NCBI GenBank assembly: GCA_003170295.1 | Contig: PNAJ01000098.1 | Coordinates: 1 to 40,503 of the forward strand | Reading direction: 5' to 3' | Length of the DNA stretch: 40,503 nt | Source of the DNA: Bryobacterales bacterium | GTDB lineage: Bacteria; Acidobacteriota; Terriglobia; Bryobacterales; Bryobacteraceae | Part shown: piece after piece, positions 34,626 through 40,503 of the stretch | How the letters are laid out: each line of letters starts with the position of its first letter | Position numbering within the stretch: the first letter of the stretch is position 1 | The notes under the pieces: generated by a model | Database searches by the model: none | The model's input: only the letters and a program-made list of their open reading frames with translations | What the model was told of the DNA's origin: nothing | Program-made: the position numbers and the translations under genes

Positions 34626-35243
34626 AAAAGGATTCCGTTCTTTCTCGCGGCCGATCGTCGTCGACGCGCCATGCCCCGCGATCACCGTAGCGTCGTCCGG
34701 AAGCAGCAGCAGTTTGTCTCGAATGGATCGCAGAATCTGCCGGCCATCTCCTCCCGGCAGATCCGTGCGTCCGATGCTGTCGCGAAATAGTGTGTCTCCC
34801 GCAATCAGCTTGTTCTCCACCGGAATCCATACGGAAATGCTGCCTTGCGTGTGCCCGGGCGTTTCAATGACATGAAAAATGGCGCCGCCCAACTGGAGCG
34901 AGTCCCCATCGCGCGCCTCCGTATCGATCGTCGTGCGCTCCGGCGTAGCCATCCCGAGCCACCCGGCTTGCACCTCGAGATTGTCGTACAACTCCTGGTC
35001 GTGTGCGTTCATATGCACCGGCGCTCCCGTGGCAGCCTTCAGTTTCGCCGCGCCGCCAATATGGTCGATATGCGCATGCGTGATCACGATAGCCTTCACC
35101 TTCAGTGAATGCCGCGCCAGTATCGCGAGAACCTGGTCGATGTTGTCCCCCGGATCGATCACGATCGCTTCGCGCGTCTGCTCGTCCCCGAAAATCGAGC
35201 AGTTGCATTGCAGCATCCCCACCGGCAGAATCTCGTGAATCAT
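34611..35243 (-). CDS. Metallo-beta-lactamase-fold hydrolase (glyoxalase II-like)
   Basis: A 210-residue cytoplasmic MBL-fold enzyme of the glyoxalase-II/YcbL-like group (thioester or related hydrolysis). The dimetal site is complete: THAHIDHIGG (His56, His58, Asp60, His61), His in VIETPGHTQGS, Asp in LIAGDTLFRDSIGRTD and His in VIAGHGASTTIG. The GRTDLPGGD motif is typical of the group. No signal peptide. The gene converges on and overlaps the small helical gene by 15 bases, and its start lies only 20 bases from that of a divergent membrane-protein gene. Confidence 0.92.
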   Translation of the reverse strand: MIHEILPVGMLQCNCSIFGDEQTREAIVIDPGDNIDQVLAILARHSLKVKAIVITHAHIDHIGGAAKLKAATGAPVHMNAHDQELYDNLEVQAGWLGMATPERTTIDTEARDGDSLQLGGAIFHVIETPGHTQGSISVWIPVENKLIAGDTLFRDSIGRTDLPGGDGRQILRSIRDKLLLLPDDATVIAGHGASTTIGREKERNPFLLGL

Positions 35244-35252
35244 GTTTCAAAT

Positions 35253-35265
35253 ATACTCGGAGTAT
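35253..35265. promoter_or_regulatory. Perfect palindrome between two divergent starts
   Basis: ATACTC-G-GAGTAT is a perfect inverted repeat with a one-base centre, lying in the 20 bases between the ATG codons of the MBL-fold hydrolase (35243, minus) and the membrane protein (35264, plus). It overlaps the plus-strand start codon. Neither gene has a clear ribosome binding site, so transcripts may be leaderless. The palindrome could be an operator or a chance feature. Confidence 0.4.
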
Positions 35266-35620
35266 GGACGCCTTTCTCAGCATCGGCATGCGGTGGCTGC
35301 ACCTCGCCTCGATCGTCGTGCTTTTGGGAGGCATTTTCTATGCCCGCTTCGCGGTGGGCGAACTGGCGAAAGGATTTAAGCCGGTGGCCTATGGGGCTAT
35401 CGGCGCAATCCTCATCTCAGGAACCTACAATTTCTTGAGCAAATCGGCCTTTCCGCCGCACTATCAGATGTGGTTCGGTATCAAGATCCTACTCGTACTC
35501 CATATCTTTGCCGCGACAATTCTTTATCGCGGAAAAACCAGAACGCTCACGGGAATCGTAATCTCGGGAGCGATCGTTCTCGCGATCTCCGGCTGGCTGC
35601 GCTGGCTGTCCCTGGTATGA
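35264..35620 (+). CDS. Small four-span membrane protein
   Basis: A 118-residue integral membrane protein with about four hydrophobic helices (around residues 9-27, 40-56, 68-88 and 93-114). The first has RWLHLASIVVLLGG, like CopD/DUF2269-type proteins, in which a His in the first helix may bind haem or metal; a second His lies in the third helix (VLHIFAAT). The exact family is uncertain. It overlaps the ygfZ gene (ATGA at 35617), so translation is coupled. Confidence 0.75.
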   Translation: MDAFLSIGMRWLHLASIVVLLGGIFYARFAVGELAKGFKPVAYGAIGAILISGTYNFLSKSAFPPHYQMWFGIKILLVLHIFAATILYRGKTRTLTGIVISGAIVLAISGWLRWLSLV

Positions 35621-36582
35621 ACTTCCTTGGCATGAGCACTATCGCAATGACGCCGGGTTATCAGGCGCTCCGCGCGCACACCGCCTGGCTCGATCTGTCC
35701 GCACGCGGAAAAATCAAGGTGTCGGGAGAAGATCGCGCCCGCCTGTTGCACGCCATGAGCACCAATCACGTGCAGCAGTTGACCCCCGGGGCCGGTTGCT
35801 ACGCGTTTTTTCTGAACGCCCAGGGCCGTATCCTCGCCGACGTGAATCTGTTTTGCTTCGAGGATCGTTTCCTGCTCGACACCGAGCCCGAGACCCGCCG
35901 CAAGCTGTTCGAGCATCTGGACCGCTATATCATCGCCGACGACGTCACGCTCTCGGACGAGACGGATCACGTCACCACCGTCGCTTTAGAAGGTCCCGAA
36001 GCCGCGGCGCTGCTTGCCAAACTCGGCGCGCCGGTTCCCGAGACGCCCTACTCCACCGCGACATGGGGCAGCCGCACAGTCGCCCGCGTCGATTCCACCG
36101 GCAGCGGCGGATTTTTTATTTTCACCGCGCCCGACGATCAGCCCCATCTCATAGAAGATCTCGAAAACGCCGGCGCGATCGCCGCCACATTCCACGATTC
36201 GAGCGTCGTTCGCATCGAAAACGGCCGCCCGCGCTACGGTGAAGAGATTACGGAACGCTTTCTCGTCCAGGAAACCGGCCAACTGCAAGCCGTCCATTTC
36301 AGTAAGGGTTGCTATTTAGGCCAGGAGATTGTCGAGCGCGTTCGCAGCCGCGCGCAAATCCACCGCCTGCTGCGCCGCGTGGAGATTGATTCCTCCGAAG
36401 TTCCACCGGCAGGTACGAAATTGCACATCCCCGACATTGCCGCCGGCGACGCGGGTGAAATCGTCTCCGCCGTCCTCTCGCCCAGCCTCGGCAAAGTCGT
36501 TGCGATGGCTTATATGCGGACCCCGAACTCAGAACCCGGCACCGAGCTCACCATCAACGGCGCACCCGCCCGCGTTACTTAG
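35617..36582 (+). CDS. ygfZ: YgfZ/GcvT-family folate-binding protein
   Basis: A 321-residue folate-binding protein of the YgfZ (IscA-pathway accessory) family, which helps make or repair certain iron-sulfur clusters. The signature K-G-C-Y-x-G-Q-E is present as SKGCYLGQEIVERVRSR. The fold landmarks of GcvT relatives (LDLSARGKIKVSGEDR, LLHAMSTNHV, a segment with YAFFLNAQGRILADVNLF) follow the N-terminus. The ATG overlaps the stop of the small membrane protein gene; ATG codons five or ten residues later are possible. It ends 48 bases before the convergent pirin gene, with a terminator hairpin between. Confidence 0.92.
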   Translation: MNFLGMSTIAMTPGYQALRAHTAWLDLSARGKIKVSGEDRARLLHAMSTNHVQQLTPGAGCYAFFLNAQGRILADVNLFCFEDRFLLDTEPETRRKLFEHLDRYIIADDVTLSDETDHVTTVALEGPEAAALLAKLGAPVPETPYSTATWGSRTVARVDSTGSGGFFIFTAPDDQPHLIEDLENAGAIAATFHDSSVVRIENGRPRYGEEITERFLVQETGQLQAVHFSKGCYLGQEIVERVRSRAQIHRLLRRVEIDSSEVPPAGTKLHIPDIAAGDAGEIVSAVLSPSLGKVVAMAYMRTPNSEPGTELTINGAPARVT

Positions 36583-36611
36583 GGTTTGGTGGCGCGAGCT
36601 TTAGCTTGCAG

Positions 36612-36629
36612 CGGCGGCTTCAGCCGCCG
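36612..36629. terminator. GC-rich hairpin between convergent genes
   Basis: CGGCGGC-TTCA-GCCGCCG is a perfect 7-bp stem with a tetraloop, sitting between the stops of ygfZ (36582) and the pirin gene (36631). It may act in both directions, though the T-run is missing on both sides. The adjacent GAGCTTTAGCTTGCA suggests it may belong to a dispersed repeat family. Confidence 0.6.
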
Positions 36630-36630
36630 T

Positions 36631-37545
36631 CTACTTCACGCCACTTGTCTTCAAGAAAGTCCCGCTATCCAGTTCCTCGAACGCTTCCTGCAACTGCTTC
36701 TGCGTATTCATCACAATCGGACCATACCAGGCCACCGGCTCCCCCAGCGGCTTGCCCGAGACCAGCAGGAACCGGATTCCTTCTTCCCCGGCCTGCACCT
36801 CAACCTCATCGCCCCGATCGAACACCACCAGCGACCGATTATCCGCCTCTGACGGACGCGCCGTGTCCATCCACCCAACCCCTTCGGTCGGCACCGCCAG
36901 CGGACCCGATGCATTGCAAAACTTCCCTCCGCCCGCGAATACATACGCAAATGCGTGGCGAGTCGTCTCCACCGGTAGTTTTTTCCTCCGTCCCGGCGCA
37001 ACCGACACGTCCAGATACACCGGCTCCGCCGCGACTCCGTCCACCGGGCCCTTCTTGCTCCAGAAATCTCCAGCAACGACGCGAACATGTGTCCCGTCGT
37101 CGTCCGTGATCTCTGGAATATCCACCGCCTTCACTTCCTGATACCGCGGCGTCGTCATTTTGAGCGACGCGGGAAGATTCCCCCATAACTGGAAGCCGTG
37201 CATCCTGCCCGCATCGTCTCCTTTCGGCATCTCCTGATGGATAATGCCGCTCCCCGCCGTCATCCATTGAACGTCTCCAGGCGAGATCGCTCCGCGGTTG
37301 CCCAGGCTATCGCCGTGCTCGACGGTCCCCGCCAGCACATAAGTGATGGTTTCAATTCCGCGATGAGGATGCCACGGAAACCCTGCCAGATAGTCCTCGG
37401 GAACGTCGTTGCGAAAGTCGTCGAGAAGCAGAAAAGGGTCGAACTCGGAAGTGTTCCCGAATCCGAACGCGCGACGCAAGTGCACCCCCGCGCCCTCGAG
37501 CGTAGGCTTGGATTTAATGAGCCTCTTGACGGGTCGAATAGACAT
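36631..37545 (-). CDS. Pirin family protein
   Basis: A 304-residue bicupin of the pirin family; members include quercetinases and regulatory proteins. The metal ligands of the N-terminal cupin are all present: His59 and His61 in WHPHRGIET, His103 and Glu105 in GIIHQEM. RMHGFQLW is the family's conserved segment after the site. The C-terminal part has AWYGPIVMNT, another family hallmark. Length is normal. No partner is apparent: it stands alone, converging with ygfZ. Confidence 0.93.
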   Translation of the reverse strand: MSIRPVKRLIKSKPTLEGAGVHLRRAFGFGNTSEFDPFLLLDDFRNDVPEDYLAGFPWHPHRGIETITYVLAGTVEHGDSLGNRGAISPGDVQWMTAGSGIIHQEMPKGDDAGRMHGFQLWGNLPASLKMTTPRYQEVKAVDIPEITDDDGTHVRVVAGDFWSKKGPVDGVAAEPVYLDVSVAPGRRKKLPVETTRHAFAYVFAGGGKFCNASGPLAVPTEGVGWMDTARPSEADNRSLVVFDRGDEVEVQAGEEGIRFLLVSGKPLGEPVAWYGPIVMNTQKQLQEAFEELDSGTFLKTSGVK

Positions 37546-37580
37546 ATCCGAAGTCTATCGTAAAAATCTGCGAAAACATG

Positions 37581-37600
37581 GGGACTGACCACTCTGTCCC
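37581..37600. repeat. Short hairpin, REP-like
   Basis: GGGAC and GTCCC flank TGACCACTCT in the gap between the pirin gene and the glycosidase stop. The compact palindrome in intergenic DNA is like REP elements, but only one copy is in the window, so this is a weak call. The surrounding gap (37546-37683) holds nothing else I recognise. Confidence 0.35.
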
Positions 37601-37683
37601 AAGGCGGCCGCGATCTTCGCAAAAACACCCCATCTGTCCTGCGCCGCGTGGACAGCGCGGTCTTCCCCACCTTTCCGTCAAGG

Positions 37684-38880
37684 CTATGGCCGGCGAAACA
37701 ACGACGCTGCATATTGCAGCACGGGTTGCATGTCGGCTGGCAGCACGTCTCCTGCGTAAATTTGCAGATAATTGACACGCCGGCCGGCCTTGTTCGCCGC
37801 CATCCCTTTATCGATCGATTTTCTCAAGGCAAGGGGTGGATCCCCTTCGGCGCCCATAACCTTGCTGGGGATGCGGCCTTGGGAGCCGCCGCGCATCTCG
37901 AAGCCGGTAATAATTCGCCCGCTATAACTATTGATAAAATCGGTGTAATCCGCCGCTTCGACCTCCGCGTGGCCGGCATGAAGATCGTTCGATTGAATTG
38001 CAAGTCGCCGTCCGAAGGCTCGCACAGCTCGGTCGACGACGTCTTGCCTTGCGCGCAAACGAGCCTGTTGATCCATTCGACCATGCTCGAGAATAGGAAG
38101 ACTCGGGCCTGCCAGAGAAACACACTGATTGGGAAAGGCGTCGGCATAGACGTGAAAAGCCTCTTCCCATGCGGCTAAATATTTACCGGGTGTATAGGAA
38201 TCATCGAGCCATTTCTTGATAGCCGTCGGACCGTGGGGCAACGTCATCTCTTCGGAGACCGATGTCGGGCCGGCCGCCGCGATCATCCGAAAGGCCGGTG
38301 ACGTTCCGTACCTTTTGCCGAGTTGTTTCACGAATGCGAACCAACGATTGAGGTAGACGCGATCCCACGGCATCGGAAGCTTCGTGACGGTGCCATGGCC
38401 GGGCCCATAATTGATCGGGAACATATCGGTCTTTGCGCCTTCCAGCGCCCATGCGGGAGAAAAGAAGCCGGGAGCGATGGCGAGTTGCACCCATTTGTTT
38501 GCGGATGCCGCGGCAGCGAACAGCTCATCCAGCTTCGACCAATCCGGTTTTCCTTCAACCGGCTCGATGTCGCGCCAATTGATCTGCACCGCGACACCGC
38601 TGATGAAGGCATTATTCAAAGCTTCTAGCTTCGGAGATTGATACTTTTCTGACGGCAGAACAACGGCGAGACCGCTCGGCGTCGTGGCATCGGTCGATGC
38701 ACACCGGACAATCTCCCGGGGTTTGAGGTCCTGATCAACGAGGTCCTTGGGCTGAGCACCCGCCGGCAGCAAGGTCCATGACAAAATGTAAACGCCGAGC
38801 AGAGCTCGAACCGCATGCTGAAGCCGTGAAATGCCTCGTCGTGCAGGGCGGAGAGGTGATGCCTCAGTCCATGCTGTCAC
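37684..38880 (-). CDS. Exported TIM-barrel glycoside-hydrolase-like protein
   Basis: A protein of up to 398 residues with the look of a clan GH-A (beta-galactosidase-like) TIM barrel. Visible steps are GVAVQINWRDIEPVEGKPDW (strand 2), WVQLAIAPG (strand 3), a putative acid/base Glu in AAAGPTSVSEEM, and a putative nucleophile Glu in ITGFEMRGG (strand 7). These two Glu assignments are inference. A signal peptide lies just before (VRALLGVYILSWTLLPAGAQ). The start is uncertain: the GTG at 38880 is chosen because it gives a basic region before the signal; a TTG at 38784 would shorten it. The frame is open all the way back to the start of a broken MFS gene (39297), so a fused product is also possible. 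Confidence 0.7.
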   Translation of the reverse strand: MTAWTEASPLRPARRGISRLQHAVRALLGVYILSWTLLPAGAQPKDLVDQDLKPREIVRCASTDATTPSGLAVVLPSEKYQSPKLEALNNAFISGVAVQINWRDIEPVEGKPDWSKLDELFAAAASANKWVQLAIAPGFFSPAWALEGAKTDMFPINYGPGHGTVTKLPMPWDRVYLNRWFAFVKQLGKRYGTSPAFRMIAAAGPTSVSEEMTLPHGPTAIKKWLDDSYTPGKYLAAWEEAFHVYADAFPNQCVSLAGPSLPILEHGRMDQQARLRARQDVVDRAVRAFGRRLAIQSNDLHAGHAEVEAADYTDFINSYSGRIITGFEMRGGSQGRIPSKVMGAEGDPPLALRKSIDKGMAANKAGRRVNYLQIYAGDVLPADMQPVLQYAASLFRRP

Positions 38881-38988
38881 CGTGGCGACCCGTCCGGTGG
38901 CGCGCATTGCTCGCGTTGCACTTTCGAGAGTTCGCAGCGGCATGGCCGGACTCCGCGAGCTTCGCCGTCGGCCACTGGCTGGCTGCGT

Positions 38989-39297
38989 GGCGAAACCCAC
39001 CAGTCCCAGAGTGGAGCTTCCGGGAGGCATCCTTGATCCAGCCAATCGCGTACGGCCCGACGAAACCGCCCGTTCCAGGACGAGGTTCGAGGGGATCGCG
39101 AATACGAAGTAGCCGATGAAAAAGATGCCGACCCCCAGCACGAACATCTCGGCAGTGAAACCGAGTTCTTTGTTCATGGTCAGCGCAGCAAAACCGGCGT
39201 TGACGCGGTCTAGAAAGGCGATGAAATAGCATAGGATCAGAAACGGAATGAGGCGCCACGCGACTTTGCTCGATGCGCTTCGGCCGAGGTTGTTCAT
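38989..39297 (-). pseudogene. MFS transporter remnant with a large internal deletion and frameshifts
   Basis: The ATG at 39297, preceded by AGGGGA, opens a typical anion:cation-symporter MFS start: IPFLILCYFIAFLDRVNAGF, then FAIPSNLVLER, about 76 residues in all. Directly after, in another frame, comes GGFVGPYAIGWIKDA (39070-39026), which belongs near the C-terminal end of such transporters; a further one-base shift gives GSSTLGLVGFA (to 38989), again the right next segment. So roughly 300 central residues have been lost and the ends joined. The original frame stays open into the glycosidase-like gene downstream. The transporter cannot be functional. It may once have imported the product of that glycosidase. 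Confidence 0.75.
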
Positions 39298-39421
39298 CTG
39301 TGTCCCCTAGAACTTGGTACCGGCACTATGCTACTCTACTTTACCGCGTACAAAAAGCCTGTCTGTGGCGAATTACTAATTTGCGCCGGGAAGGACGGAT
39401 TGTCTCAAGGAACAGCGATTT

Positions 39422-40141
39422 CTATTCATCCGGACCGCGATGTGCGGTGGCGTCCTCGTCGATCCAGTCTTCCTCTTCATAGCTCATGCCGCTGCGGCCC
39501 GGAACCTTGCGGGTGGGACCCGGCTGGTATTGGGAACAGGATAGAGGTCCGTAACAGAACGTTTCCGTCCTGTAACGCCGGCGCTCGGGATTCCATTTAT
39601 CAATGATCATCTCCACAGGCATGGCGCAACCCCAGACACAGGAACTGCACTTGGAGTCGTAGGACGCTGCCGCGAGACGTCGATGTCCGCGCTCGCGATA
39701 TACAGGCAACGGTGGAGGCACTCCATGCCATGGCGCCGTTGTCGGTGGCTCTGCTCCGCGCCGGATTAGTTTGAGTTTGCTGACTTTGTAAATGTCGGCA
39801 GCTTCGAGTCGCGGATCGGCAACCTGATGTCCCAGCCCCTCGACGTGATCACCAATTCGGATTTGCTGTTTGGCCTGGGTTCCGGAGCCGATACCCACTC
39901 GAAACTCGGCAACGACTCCATCAACTGTTCCCACGATCCTCAACAGGTAACCCAGATAGGTGTGGCTCCGTTCATCGAAGGAACGCATAAGACGGATTCG
40001 AGGTTGGGCTGCGGTGACCGCTCCAGACCAGGCAATCTTGTAGTTCGTTCTCAGCGCGTCGGAGTCTTCAGACGCTGGCGATCCGGTATCAAGCGGCAAG
40101 CGGCGTTTGATATAAACCTCCGCAATGTCGTCGCCAGCCAT
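39422..40141 (-). CDS. Protein of unknown function with a clustered Cys motif
   Basis: A 239-residue soluble protein I do not recognise. The middle has a beta-rich stretch (about 40-110). The most striking part is CSSCVWGC (a CxxCxxxC cluster) followed by IDKWNPERRRYRTETFCYGP and another Cys (PLSCSQY), which could bind zinc or an iron-sulfur cluster. The C-terminus is acidic (MSYEEEDWIDED). The ATG at 40141 lies inside the end of the adjacent transposase gene (53-base overlap), so the native start may have been lost to the insertion and the first residues may be transposon-derived. The central and C-terminal parts look well conserved in style, so the body of the gene is probably real. Confidence 0.65.
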   Translation of the reverse strand: MAGDDIAEVYIKRRLPLDTGSPASEDSDALRTNYKIAWSGAVTAAQPRIRLMRSFDERSHTYLGYLLRIVGTVDGVVAEFRVGIGSGTQAKQQIRIGDHVEGLGHQVADPRLEAADIYKVSKLKLIRRGAEPPTTAPWHGVPPPLPVYRERGHRRLAAASYDSKCSSCVWGCAMPVEMIIDKWNPERRRYRTETFCYGPLSCSQYQPGPTRKVPGRSGMSYEEEDWIDEDATAHRGPDE

Positions 40142-40503
40142 CGGAGCCGAGACGCCAGTCAGGAACCAGTGGCCCAAATGTCTCCTGCGGCGTACCTCCC
40201 GCCATTGTGGAATGCGTCCGATGACGGTTGTAGTAGTCCTGAAAGTCGCGCAGCTTGGATTCCAAATCCTGGCATGTCCAGAAGAGCATTAAATCCAAAC
40301 ACTCCCGGCGTATGGTACCGATCAACCGTTCCACGAATGGATGGGAAAGTGGCACATAGGGTGTGGTCTTGATTTCCTCCACTTGGAGGATTCGAAGATT
40401 CGCCTGCCACTGGTGGAAACGGTATAGAGGATCGTTATCCGAACTGAGGTATTTCGGAAGTGGCTGCCTGCGAATCGCCCGCTGGAACATCCGGCACAAC
40501 GAC
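40089..40503 (-). mobile_element. 3' part of a DDE (rve-type) transposase gene, cut by the right edge
   Basis: The last 137 or so residues of an integrase-core transposase (IS3/IS481-like superfamily). The second catalytic Asp is in YLSSDNDPLYRFHQW and the catalytic Glu in SHPFVERLIGTIRRECLD, with the usual spacing and helix. The C-terminal WRRHCGGLYQTPLAA ends at 40089. The N-terminal part lies beyond the window. No terminal inverted repeat is visible just past the stop, and the neighbouring gene's frame overlaps it, so the insertion end may be degraded or lie within 39.9-40.1 kb. Confidence 0.9.

Overview
This 40.5 kb window looks like a chromosomal segment of an acidobacterium, most likely of the Bryobacter/Solibacter type. 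That assignment is an inference from gene content: a DUF1592-type cytochrome paired with a DUF1552 protein, a GMC oxidoreductase with a gluconate-2-dehydrogenase subunit 3 partner, an SBBP beta-propeller protein with C-terminal repeats, many Tat-signal (RRxFLK) enzymes, a DUF3500 protein and a GH116 enzyme. The DNA is GC-rich. Genes form short operons on both strands, with several degraded genes and small repeats between them. No rRNA, tRNA or CRISPR array was seen.

Layout. 1-880: no gene that can be called with confidence. 879-3912 (minus): a secreted EF-hand/HupE-like protein and a DUF3500 protein, a remnant of a TetR regulator, and an exported alpha/beta hydrolase. 4006-5292 (minus): a Tat-exported class V aminotransferase. 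5594-7837: a haem-binding DUF3365-HAMP sensor converging on a Ser/Thr kinase, with a 19-bp tandem repeat between their stops. 8061-10705 (minus): menG/ubiE and aroB overlap; behind them lie a GNAT acetyltransferase and a frameshifted small gene. 10883-15929 (minus): an adenylation/thioesterase fragment lacking the catalytic Ser, two back-to-back MITE-like inverted-repeat elements, and a heterodimeric ABC exporter pair.

16011-30323 (plus) is a long co-directional block. It holds a GH116 glycosidase and a CobW-like P-loop protein, then an exported esterase-like hydrolase. Next come a three-gene GMC dehydrogenase module (Tat-signal small subunit, flavoprotein, five-haem cytochrome c) and a second run made of a DUF1592 dihaem protein, a DUF1552 protein, a nucleoside-hydrolase-like protein, a two-domain thioredoxin-fold protein and a UxuA-like TIM-barrel protein. 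Most products are predicted to be exported, so the block reads as periplasmic carbohydrate/alcohol oxidation with its own electron-transfer proteins.

30600-37545 holds a large SBBP surface protein, a small helical protein, a metallo-beta-lactamase-fold hydrolase divergent from a small membrane protein with ygfZ, and a pirin. 37684-40503 is an eroded region: an exported TIM-barrel glycosidase-like protein joined in frame to a broken MFS transporter, a Cys-motif protein of unknown function, and the 3' part of a DDE transposase running off the right edge. The clearest oddities are the degraded genes, the tandem MITE-like elements, the output-less haem sensor facing a kinase with a duplicated C-terminal module, and the redox block at 20.7-30.3 kb.
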